Below are positions 25,900-37,190 of a stretch of 64,000 nt of DNA, in pieces (the first letter of the stretch is position 1; each line of letters opens with the position of its first letter). The notes under the pieces are model-generated. The model did no database searches, was not told the DNA's origin, and was given only the letters and a program-made list of their open reading frames with translations. The stretch spans positions 33,088,795 to 33,152,794 of the forward strand of contig NW_023998414.1 of assembly GCF_014805625.2 (NCBI RefSeq), read 5' to 3'. This DNA comes from Glossina fuscipes (taxonomy: Eukaryota > Arthropoda > Insecta > Diptera > Glossinidae). Both the position numbers and the translations under genes were made by a program.

Positions 25900-27189
25900 A
25901 TGTGGTGCATAATTATGTCAAGATATCAACAACTACAGATTAATAGCTGTTGCTCATTGCATCGTCTTTACGGGGCGAGCACAATCAACTTTGCGATTGA
26001 ACAGAAGAGTTTTACCTCTGATGTCCTTCTAAATGAAAATAATCGTCAAAGATGTATGAATGCGATGAAACAAACACCGCCAGTGGCTATCAAGCGACGA
26101 GGTACCAACATGGAGAACGCCTTTGCATCTGTCTTAATAGCCATTTGTACTAATGAGCAATTGTAAGTAAAACAATTGCAGGTCCTATCTGTATTCGCCT
26201 TGAGGCGACTTCGTAATACCCACCACACAAAACTGATACATGCGAAAATCCTTTCATTTTTCTTTTTACTTCATAGCGGGACTAGTTGATATCAGCTCTT
26301 TAACGAATTTTCATATAGTATTTTGTAAATTATTTCTGTCATAAGTTATATATCAACACCTGCTGTAGGTCGTAAGCTACTAAAAAAAATTCTTTCTAAT
26401 ATTTATATATTTATTCACTTATCGTTTTTCAAGATTTATATTAATAGCGAATTGTGTCGTGGATCATTGCAGGATTTAATTTGTTTATTTCTCGTTTATG
26501 AGATTTGAATAATTCAAATATATTTAGTAAGAGAAAGTTTAATTGGGGCGTAAAAATGTAAAGCAGATGAAAAGTGTAAATGTGGTGTTTATGGAGTAAT
26601 GATGATTAATTAGCATAAGTCGTTTATTTGGGTGGTGGGTATAAAGAAATAAGTAATTAGCAAAATTTTAAACACCTATGATTTTAGACAAAATCCTTCC
26701 CTTTTATATACAAGACGTTCTCGTATGTTAAGTAGACATATGAGCCAAATTTCATTTCCGGGAGGCATTAAAGAAGAAAACGAAGATTTCATCCAATGTG
26801 CATTACGTGAAACTGAAGAAGAAATAGGACTTAAATCTAATCGTATTGACATATGGGGTACGGGAAGCTTATTAACCCCTCCACATACTGCGGCTATTAT
26901 GCCGGTGGTTGGAGTGATTAATCATTTCCGGGCAAATGAATTAAAATTAAATGAGGCCGAAGTTGATGAATGTTTTACCATAACTTTTGAAGACTTATGT
27001 CATCCCAATGCTTTGGGTTATACACAATTTAAAAGCGGTTACAGCACACCAGTATTTAGAGTGAACAATAAAAGAATATGGGGAATTACGGGCTTTCTAA
27101 CAAATATATTTCTTAATTGTTTCCTGCCGCCTCATCTTAATCAACTCAAAGGTCGTGTCAAATTTATAAAACCAATTACATGTAGTTGA
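25900..27189 (+). CDS. Nudix hydrolase, CoA-diphosphatase (NUDT7/NUDT8) type, two exons
   Basis: Exons 25900-26162 and 26688-27189 join in phase (TT|A) to encode 254 aa. Residues 107-114 read SQISFPGG, the signature preceding the Nudix box in coenzyme A diphosphatases. The box itself is complete: Gly114, Glu120, Arg128-Glu129, Glu132-Glu133, Gly135-Leu136 fit GX5EX7REUXEEXGU, so the metal-binding Glu residues are intact. The family cleaves CoA and acyl-CoA to 4'-phosphopantetheine derivatives and 3',5'-ADP. The N-terminus (about 35 aa) has Arg/His and no acidic residue, which suits mitochondrial import. The C-terminus (PITCS) is not a peroxisomal SKL-type tripeptide, so it is closer to NUDT8 than NUDT7. 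Poly(A) hexamers follow at 27278 and 27315. It is convergent with Clic. The exact start codon is the least certain part. Confidence 0.94.
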
Positions 27190-27277
27190 CATAATGTAAT
27201 TAATCTATTAGGATAAACTCGCAAAGCCCGCTTACGTCCAGAAGCAAGAGTATCCACTTAATTACTGATTCAAATGC

Positions 27278-27320
27278 AATAAACATGAACTTTTCAATTA
27301 AGTTTTTGCAAAAGAATAAA
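27278..27320 (+). terminator. Two AATAAA signals after the Nudix gene
   Basis: Hexamers at 27278-27283 and 27315-27320, 89 and 126 bases past the stop, with an A/T-rich stretch following. They are positioned as expected for the Nudix mRNA 3' end. Confidence 0.6.
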
Positions 27321-27968
27321 GCGTAAATATATTATGATAATAAAAAAAAAAAAATTCGTAATTGAATTAAAAAACATTTAACCGTTATACCAAAGGATTA
27401 TCTTTAGAAATTATTTCACCTAATTATTGTTTTTTTTTTTTTCATTTCGTTTCGAACGTTGCCAGATCGCAATATTTAACTTGGTCTATTAAGCAAAATG
27501 ACCACTCAAGTGTACTCAAATTCAAATTATATGCAATATGAGCAATCACAAATCGCAAAAATAGGCGATATTTCATTATCAGGAATTAGCGCATCTTAAA
27601 TACGATCTCGTCGTCTTCGCTTTAATATTAATTGATTCACGTTGCGGGACAAACGTTTGCCCAACTCCATCTACAGTATTAAAAGAAGGAAATTAACTCA
27701 TGCGCTGAATATGGCACTTGCAAATATATATATATATATATAGAATAAAAGCATGAAATGTAGCGCGTATCAAATATATGAAATATTCTTTATTCATGTT
27801 TGCTTTTGTATGTATATTAAGATTAATATTAATATATCGTTTAGTAAGTTTAGTTTGTCTTGATTGTGATCGTTTTGTATATACAAAGATTTCACGTCAT
27901 GTATTATAAACAAATATGTGTTAAGTTTGCGTCCATGAAAACACACGGACACATAAAGTAAAAAAAGC

Positions 27969-27999
<31 letters not shown>

Positions 28000-28394
28000 T
28001 TATTGTGTATATATTTTCACGAAAGGTATTTTAATATCTGTAAAGATTAGAGAAATTTTCTATTGACCACAATAAGATATGTTTTGATTAGCAATAATAT
28101 GGAAAAAAAAGAGGAACAGTAAAATTTGTCATATGGGCTATTACACAATTTATTACTTAACTATAAAAGTAATTATATAAAAAATAAAAAAAAAAAATAA
28201 AAAAAATAAAAGTAAAAAATAAAGAAAGCAAAATGCTTATGTTTTTCCAAATCGGAATTGTCGAAAAGTCCCTTTAAAATTTTTTTAATTAGGTTTCTAA
28301 AGGTTTCTAATATTTGTTTGCACTACTAAAAAAAAGTGGGTGGGGTTATAAAGAAAACAAAAAGTACAGCTTGTCATTCTTGAAATCACTCTTC
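27321..28394. other. Convergent intergenic region between Nudix gene and Clic
   Basis: Holds poly(A) tracts (27968-27995, 28180-28210), a short (TA)n at 27726-27741 and the presumed 3' UTR of Clic on the reverse strand. No coding potential seen. Confidence 0.6.
28149..28154 (-). terminator. Candidate poly(A) signal for Clic
   Basis: TTTATT on the + strand is AATAAA on the Clic strand, 240 bases past its stop. Another lies at 27789-27794. In this A/T-rich DNA such hexamers are common, so the assignment is tentative. Confidence 0.35.
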
Positions 28395-30390
28395 TTAATC
28401 GGCAATATCGACCGGAATGGATGTGGTAAAGGTTGGCGTTTCTAACTCCTCATGTTTCTTCATTTTCAGCATTTGTTGCAATTTGTAATGATTAATAATG
28501 TCTTGATCAGCCGGGCACGATTGAGTGAAAGCATCCAATTGATACATGTGATACATGTATCGCCACAAAGCCGTTAAATGAGTCTGTGACAAAAAAAAAA
28601 AAAAAAATGAGCAATTAATAAAAAGAGAAATGGTAATAAAATAAAAAAAAAATACAACGAAAACTTACTGGAATTTCAAAATCCACAAAATACTTGCCAG
28701 CTACACGTATATGCTGTAGGCGCGGCATCAACTCACAATCGAAGCAACACATGGTATCACCGGTAAGGAAGCGTGTGTTACGATTAGCCAGATGATCATT
28801 AATTTTCTTTAAGTGTGCAAGCAAAGCATTGTTTTTGGCTTCGTCTTTCTTTACCAACATCAACTTGAGCTTCACATATAAATTCTCAATCAACGTGGCC
28901 ACTTCTTTGTCCTAATTAATCGAAAGATTTTTTATTTAAATTATAATGCTCTTATTGTACATATATGTGTATACACATTTAAAAATGTTTATTTACCTGT
29001 ACAAACAGATTATATCCACCGGGGATATTTTTCATGATATGCCGTTCGATTTTGTCATTCTCGAGTATAGCCAAACCGTTGTCAATTAAAATGGGGGGAT
29101 GCGTAGCTTCGAAATTGGTACGGAAATCGGGCGGTGGCTTTTGCATATCTACCGTGGTCACCTTTAAGCTGATTGTTTTTAATTCGGCCAGCAGATACAA
29201 GTCCATAAAATATTCCTGGCAGAAAAGGCAGGCACCTTTGCGGCGTCCATCAATCGTAGACGCCTATCAAAAATATATTTTATTTACACATACAGACGTT
29301 ATATGTATACATGCATACGCGCATGCGTTCTAATGTTAAAATATTTTATTAGCATTTGCCCAACCATTAAAAATATATATATATATATTTTGTAAGGCAT
29401 TCGATTATTATCCAAATTTGTCGTATGATATCATTACACAAATAAATATAATAGGTGCTTGCATGAGTTTTGATCAGCGACATATTTTAGTGAAAATGAT
29501 AAAATAATGCGAAATATCAATGTAGGCAACGGTTAAATTGTCTTTCTCTATATAAAATAAGAGTTTTCCATTTAGTATTAGAGTTAATGGGTGCATGCAG
29601 ACGCTAATTGCATGAAAAGCTCGACATTGCATTTTCCAAATTCATTATCCTTGACCTTTGATTTGAAGAAATCTATTGCTGAGCGGCTTAAAATAGGTGA
29701 TTTTAATGTTAATGACAAAGATCGGAAGTGGGAGTACCCATAAAGTTCGAAGGCAATGAATTGCAAGACTTATTGAAAGAAAACCCAACTCAAACTCTCG
29801 AAAAGCTTTCGAATGTCCACAGAGTTTTTCGGTGCATATGATGGGATCAGCAAGGTGCAATGCATTACGAGCTGCTAAAACCGAATGGAACTATTGCCGC
29901 AACGATTACTGCCACCGACGTCAATTGAGCAAATTGAACTATAAACTATTGAAAAAAGGAGCAGCAATAGCGGTTAACAGGCGTAAAGTCATACTCTTGC
30001 ATGACAACGTTCGGCCACACGTTGCACGAGTTGTCATGGATACACAAAGGCAATTCGAATGTTGTTCAGACTGATGCAGGATGGCTTGGCTGGCACGTGG
30101 TCGCGAAATGCTAAAGAAATTCCTGAAGAAATGCGAAAATGGGTAGACAATTGGATCACTGCCAAAACAATGTCAGTCTTCCGACACGGTGTCGCCATTC
30201 AGCCAGAAAGATGGAAAATATTACGCCTAGTATATATTTTTTCTCAATAAATTGCGCTTTTCATGTAAAAAATTTATCAAAATATATGCAAGCACCTATT
30301 CTTTATATGTACCTGTCTATATATGTTGGCAATAACAGTAATAATTGCATAACAAATACCAAAAGTTTTTCACGTGATCGTCATAGATAG

Positions 30391-30422
<32 letters not shown>

Positions 30423-30939
30423 TAGAATAGTTATAAACAATTGTAGGATCTATCTGCAATGATTTGTTAAAATATTGAATTTTTATACATGTGGAGAGAT
30501 AAAACTCAAATACAATAACTGTGATGATGTCATTGACACGTCGTTCATAAAGTATTCAACTGTTCGATAAGCTCTCCAAGAATAGTTTCTAACCAATTGA
30601 GGCCTTATTAAGCATTTAATTGTTATCGGTTATATGTGCTATTGTTTCAATGTTTACATTGAAATTATTGCAAATATTTATTTATGATAATATCTTATGT
30701 GCTCTAATAGAATTAGAAGTAACGATAATTGCAACAGTCTTTCAATAGTCAATTTTCGCATATAAACAAAAAACAAGAGGAAACAAGAGAACAAACTAGA
30801 AAAAAAAGATTGCTTTCGATTTGTGTATCCGAACGCCCACTACGAGCAGGTTTACCCAAACGATTTCACATGAATTTTCGACGAGGTAAAACCGATACTT
30901 TGCATCTATATTCCTGAAAGTTTACAAATTTTCATTTAT

Positions 30940-30974
<35 letters not shown>

Positions 30975-33914
30975 TATATAAAAATAAATAGATGTTTTGA
31001 GACGGAGGGGGGAGGAAAAAAAAGAAAAATTTAAAAAAACTTTTTTAAATTATCTTTGAAGCATAACGGAACATATTGAGAGCTTAGAAAATTATTATAA
31101 ATTCAATTTAGATGATGGGTGTCCAAGATTCGTCGCAAAATGCAATATTAAACCTTCGTGTAATTAAGACTTCATTCTATTCTATCTAATGTTTCTTCTC
31201 GCTCTCTTGTAGGAAGAAGCGTCAAACATGTCGTTGCATTGATAAAAATTAACAACAAGTGTTGTCTGATAACGACTCTACGAAAGACAATCAATCAATT
31301 AAAAAAGTATTGCTAAACTAATTTATTTACTGGAAAATATATATGAGGTTTTCGAATAGAATCAACAAAAAGCAAATATTTGTTTGAGTTTAGCCTCACT
31401 TCGAATAAAGAATATATCGAAAGCAATGTTAATCTTAAATCCCATTGTAATCCTTATTACATGTCACCATTTTTTAAACCCTTTAATGAAACTTGCATAA
31501 TATTTTGCATAAAGATTGTTATTAGCAATTTAAAAGGTTTTTGAAATTAGTATTAATCGGTGAACAGTCTAACAGTTAAGTTAGTTTTAATTGAATTTTC
31601 TAATATTATATGTATGTGATGCATAGGCAAAAGAGGGCGAAAATCAAACTCCATCTATTTAATTAAGAGAGAGATAATCATATGAATATTACTAATTATT
31701 TTTTAATTTTTTTTTAATTTTTTTTTTTTTTTTCTTCTATAAGGGTCTTTACCGTAAAATAATTTCTTAAATTTGTTAATAATATCGTTTACTTTTAAGT
31801 GTTCTCGTGTCGATCTGTTTTGTCAAAAAGTTATATAATTTCAAATCAAAAACTATTGAATTTTGCTAATCGATGAAATTATTTTTGAAATATTTACTTT
31901 TATTTTACAGCTATTACGTACAAGTATTTCAACGAAAATGCCCAAAAATTGGTATATCTTCTATCTTCTGGGTAAGGTATACCGACATATTGTTAACCAA
32001 CAGGTTGTTAAAGTTGATTAAAAATGAGCAGGGAAACGTGAAAAACAATAATAAAAAAAATAAACAAAATAAAAATAAAAAAATAAAAGAGAAAACTTTT
32101 CACTTTTATTATCGCCTTAGCAAGGAAGAACAAGTTTTCGAAAATTGACTATCCAGCATAAGCAGCAAAAGTTTATTATTATAGGAAACTAATGATTTCT
32201 AGCTATGTATTTTCCCCATAAGCGGAGAGGAATGAACATCGATTGATATGCGCGTCGTATGCATATAAAGTAACTCGAAAAGTATTAAGCTTAAATCATA
32301 GAGACAACTGCTCTTGTTAGGATTATCAAGTGAATGAACGAATGAAATGATATTTCATTTCCTTAAAGCTAAATATTATTTAGATTACCTTACATCTGCT
32401 TTTTTTGGTTTTTTTTTATACATTCGACAAACGATTATACGAATAACAAAAGCTACCGCGAGTGATGAGCATAAAGCAACATGCATAGTTGGGCATTTTT
32501 AAGTATCTCGTGATGAATCGTCATTACTGTCATAATAATTTATTTTAAATTTTGACGATGTAAAATCGTATTTATTAAATGGCAAAGGTTGTTTTTTTTT
32601 TTCGTCTAAAGTCTTTCCTTTTGCGCATGTATATATCGTACGTGTCGTATCGTCTCGATGATAATAACCGAGCATGAAAAAAGATGCGGACAATCTACAA
32701 GATCAGTAATCGATATGAGTAGCAGTAGATAGACTTTCAGATTTTGATAAACAAGCATCATAACATACATGACAATATGAAAAAGTGTATGCATTCACTT
32801 GGTGGTTTTGTTATGCTAACATATTTTATTTTGAACTTTCACTTTTCCCTGTACGCGTGTAGAATGGAGCTGCGTACTTATGCCATCTAAATTGTGCATA
32901 TATGATAAACAATGATGAACCGTCAACCGTTAACTTGTTTGTAACTCTAGATATTAATATCGCTTTTGCTTTAGGCTTCAAAATTGTACAACATAACTCA
33001 AATGCATTTTTGCTCCCGTTATATGGTGTACATACAAATACATAATTAAAATTTATCATTTAACTTTGAAAAATACGAGGGATTAAAACATGTCCAATTA
33101 TTCAATCAATATTATAATAATAACGCATAAGTTATTAGCCCAATGTCAAATAAAAACAATTTGATAAGCAAATGGAAAATGAAGAATATCTATCTATCTA
33201 TTAATCAATTAATAGTAAATTTATAGCGAGAATGAAGATATATACAAATCTTTTAATAAATGCCAAGAATGAAGCACTTGATGACGCATAATTGTTATAG
33301 AGAAATTTTTCAAATGTTTATAGCAAAAGTGAAACAAAATATGTCCCATTAAAGAAGTATATGTATATATATGCATGCAAGAGAGCTTATATGTATAAAT
33401 ATGCACATATTTGGAATTTATTCAAGCGATAATAATTTTCTGTAGCCTCTTCACACTACGCCTTTCATATTTATGTAGTGGCCTGGTCTTGTTGTTGGTG
33501 GATAATTGCGTGGTGTGGAGGGTGTATTATTTTCAAACCAGTTTTATTCATTTGAAAAGAACCATTATAGATAGAAACTCTGGCTGGCTCTGTTGGCTTA
33601 GTTTACTCGATTTAAATTAACGTTGGCGACCTTCCAAATGAGGAGCAAAGATGATTGTTTTTCTTTTTACATATCGTTGAATACACACACCATATATATT
33701 ATTTAACTTTCCCTAATTTGTTCGCTGATCTTTGACATTCACTTTTGTTTTAGTTTTCTCGACATGTTGTGCAAATGGCATTTAAAAAAAATATTCATGT
33801 TTTTCCTTTTTATTTTTTTTTTTTTTCTTATTAACCAACCTTTATGATCAATTCAATTTCTGGCACGTCGCCATTTGCTGTTCCATTGGTTTCTGCATGT
33901 TCTGCTTCCGACAT
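28395..33914 (-). CDS. Clic: Chloride intracellular channel protein (CLIC), four exons, complete
   Basis: Reverse-strand exons 33914-33840, 29263-28997, 28911-28669 and 28583-28395 (75, 267, 243 and 189 nt) join in frame to 257 aa, close to the Drosophila protein length. CLICs are GST-fold proteins, soluble and redox-active, that can insert into membranes. The sequence begins MSEAEHAETNGTANGD. The thioredoxin-like domain (about 26-115) carries Cys37-Leu-Phe-Cys40 at the glutaredoxin-like site and the segment FMDLYLLAEL of the putative membrane helix, followed by the helical domain (116-257) with TRFLTGDTMCCFDCELMPRL. The C-terminus ends SIPVDIAD. All donors and acceptors are GT..AG. Intron 1 is 4.6 kb and contains a mariner remnant. 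A CRE-like TGACGTAA (33935-33942) lies just upstream of the ATG, function unknown. Very secure. Confidence 0.97.
29451..30299 (+). mobile_element. Mariner element, internally deleted, in Clic intron 1
   Basis: The ends ATAGGTGCTTGCAT (29451) and its inverse ATGCAAGCACCTAT (to 30299) are terminal inverted repeats next to TA. The + strand carries broken mariner transposase segments: a GDFNVNDKDRK-like N-terminal linker (about 29698-29730), GAMHYELLKPNG (about 29857), KVILLHDNVRPHVARVV (about 29986-30036) and a C-terminal GLAGTW..KWVDNW..PERW block (30059-30220). The first catalytic Asp region (GDEKW) and the segment before the C-terminal block are missing, with stops between. At about 850 bp it is shorter than a 1.3-kb mariner; non-functional. 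Confidence 0.85.
30300..33839. other. Rest of Clic intron 1
   Basis: A/T-rich with poly(A) at 30399-30421 and 30944-30970 and a Lys/Asn-only chance frame near 32040. No alternative first exon of Clic could be supported. Confidence 0.6.
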
Positions 33915-36439
33915 GTTCTGCAGTGCTTTCAGATGACGTAAATATTTGTAAAAAAAATTATTAAAAGATTTTTTTTTTTCAACTACCAGAAGCCGAATGA
34001 TGTTTTATTTGCGTTAATAATTGCCGTCTATATTTTACTGTTTCACTTACTCTTACAATTATTAACTTTTGTACCTTTTTTTCGCAATAAAAAGAAGAGA
34101 CTAATCTCACGACGTGCGAATTATTGATTCCAACAACCCAACTTAAATATGACTGGTATGACTGCAACACTTTTAAACCGAAAATGAAAAATAAAGCAAG
34201 CAGAGAAGTTATAAACGGTGCATAACGAATTTTAGTTACCCCACAATTCCTGTAATACTTTACTCACACCGCTTATGAAGATATACAAATATTAGTATAT
34301 GTGTATGTATATGTTTATATATATATATATATATTATTTGATCATACGATGTCTTATGAGAAATAGAAATTAATTAAATTACGTCTATTGATCGAATTCC
34401 GTAACTATAGAAAACGTAGCTTGTCGAATTCAACTGAGTCGCAAACAATATATGTCTTCGAGTACTCTTTATGCTATGTAAATATACGCTATGAAAACTT
34501 AAAAGCACGCAGTCAGCGTTACCAGATCTAAAAACTAAAAAGCATCAAAACGGGATTACGAATTATGGTTAAGTAGTGTATTTGTACCATAAATACAAAT
34601 ATAAATTATACTTTTTATGTTTTTTATTCTTTAATATCGTAAATTTTTTTAACGTTTTAGCAAGCGATTATGATAGTGATTTTCTTTCCAGTTAAATTTC
34701 ATTTCATCAATTTTAATATTAAAGCGAGAAATTTAATAGAAAAATTATTCATCGCCAGATGAATTGATCTTTCTTTTAATACGACTACTTTTCAGATGAA
34801 ATAGTTGAAACAGGCGACTCCATTTATACTAAGTGTATTCGATTGCGCGGAGCTTATTGTAAGGTCTTTTAAAATGCGCAAAGCTAAGAGCAGGCGTTTA
34901 ATTTATTGGATATAATTTTTCTTATATATGTAAAACGCTAACCCATTTTGCATGAGAACAAGGTGCAAGTGGTCCAATCCATGAAAATTAGAAAAATCTT
35001 TTTTTTCGAGATACGATAAACAGAAGAGACTCAATCCGGTAACATTGATTTGGGTGACTGATGGTACTGCCAACCGACAAGAAAAAGCTTAACTCGTACA
35101 GCGAAAGTCAAGACGATTCAAATTAGTTGAGATTTTTAAATTTCGAAAATTATAGATCAAGAATTGCAATCTTTTAAAGGTACACTTTTAAGCATTTTGA
35201 ATGTTTTTAATAACCTTACGTCCTTACGTGCTCAGCATAAACAGATGAACTTATTTTACACATTTAAGTGATCCAATCATCAAAATCGAAATATAACACC
35301 TACAGTACAAACTTCATTCAGCAAATACAACAATTCTTATAAAGATTTGCATGATATAAAAAAAAGAAATTTGAATTTTGTTTGTAGCGTCACCCAATCA
35401 CCTATAATTTGTAAATTAATGGTCGGAATGTCTTGAAATTTGTTTAAAGATCAATTCTATATATATATATATATATAGAAGAAGAAAGACCAACGAAAAT
35501 ACGAAATATAACAAAAGGTTGAAGTGGAATAAGGTTATAAAATGTTTATTCACTTGTTTGCATTTAGAAAAACAAAGTGCTTCCCCACGCGTTACTCTTT
35601 ATTTTGATTCCAAATAAAAAAAATTTGTACAGGTGTTCGCCAAGAGAATTCATCACAGTACCAATTGTAACTTCTAATACAATATGTATTAATAATAAAT
35701 ATGTAAAACAATAAAACGATAAAGTGTATGGCTAGTGTTTAATAATTTTTATCTTGAGCAAGTAAAAATTTCAAGTGGAATTTTTTTTCTTTACAACTTC
35801 AACCTCAACTCTGTTCAAGAAAATTAAGGAAATGCTCTAGGACATTTATGGACATCTATGGAGTTTGTAAGAGAAGTTGGTAAGGAATTTTTCAAGATAT
35901 ATTCCAAAGAAGCAAAGTCCAAATTTTTCAGATTTTTATTACTTTCCTAAAAAAATTATAACTAAATTTAATAGTAAGCTTAATGTTGAGAAAAGACAAT
36001 TGTTGAAGACAGATATTCATTTCGCGCACCGTATAGTTTGATACAAATTTTGGAGTCGTATACGGCATTTCATCGTACTAACATGAATTTAAAGTAGTTG
36101 TTAAAAGACATTCGTTTTGTGTTTTGCGGCGATTTTGATTTATTTCCTATTTAATCGGTGAACTAGATTGAGTTATTGGATATTCAATTGTTTTACCATA
36201 TAAAGCTTCAGTTTCCCTAGGAACGATTATATGAGAAGGGGGCCTAGCTTAAGCGCTCTTGCATGTGACTTACGTACAAACTTAATAATAACTTGCACCA
36301 CAATTTAAGTACAGTATAAAAAGTGAATGATATTTTAGGTTATGAATGTTCAAAATATGTTTCAAGGTAAATAGTTTATAAATGGTTTAGTTACTGTGTA
36401 TTTGTATTTGGTAGAGAATAGAAAAATTAATTTATGTTG
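33915..36439. other. Upstream of Clic; nothing coding seen
   Basis: Contains the presumed Clic promoter side, (TA)n at 34317-34334 and 35458-35477, and otherwise unique A/T-rich sequence without a recognisable gene. Confidence 0.5.
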
Positions 36440-37190
36440 TGCCAAATTTCAGTTTCCTGTCTTTATTTTTGCGACCGTGACAATAGCTCTTCGGTCAGGC
36501 AATTTTTTACCATCAAGAGAGTTTTGCAGAGATCGTAACTGGTAGTCAGACAATGCAAGGCCAGTTGAAAGCCTGTTGGATGTCCTAGTTGGGCCAATTG
36601 GTTCCGAGCCTTGAAAAATGTGTGCGGCCACGCATTGTGATGATAAAACACAATTCTCTTTCCGTTGGCCGATTACGTTGGCTCTTTCTGATTTGTTTGG
36701 TTAAAATGGTCGAGTAGTGCACAGTATAGATATGGCAGCGCATAATGAAGAATTCTTTTGCAATCTCACCAACCACTCAACACAATCTTGTTTCCCGACA
36801 ATCCAAGCTTTAAAGTCGTTTGCGGAGAGCCATCCATTTTTAACACTAATAGCTTGCGTTTGATATTTTCGTATTTGATCCATTTTTCATCGCCTATCAT
36901 GATTTGCTGTAAAAATGATTCAATTTGGTTGCGTTTGAGCAGCATATCATTTATGATAAGACAATCAATCAAATTTCTTTGCGTTAATTCATACGGCATC
37001 CAAACATCAAGCTTCTCTTTGTAGCCTGATCTTTTTCAAATAATTCCAAATTGTCATGTGATTGATGTTTAGTGCCTCACTATTTTCTGGCGGCTTGCGT
37101 GCCGATCTTGCACCAACATTTGCAAAATTTCACCGACTTTTTGAGTAACTGTGAACTGGTCTCGTGGCAAAAAATTGCAAACTCTTTTTG
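36440..37190 (-). mobile_element. Mariner transposase remnant (different lineage), no clear ends
   Basis: The reverse strand reads a helix-turn-helix piece (about 37040-37130), MPYELTQRNLIDCLI, SFLQQIMIGDEKWIKYENI, GSPQTTLKLGLSG, FYHHNAWPHT, LALSDYQL and RSLQNSLDGKK in mariner order, with several frame changes. The first catalytic Asp (GDEKW) and the third (LSDYQL) survive. The second is changed (HHDNARPH expected, HHNAWPH with His in the Asp position). Terminal inverted repeats were not found. Dead copy. Confidence 0.85.
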
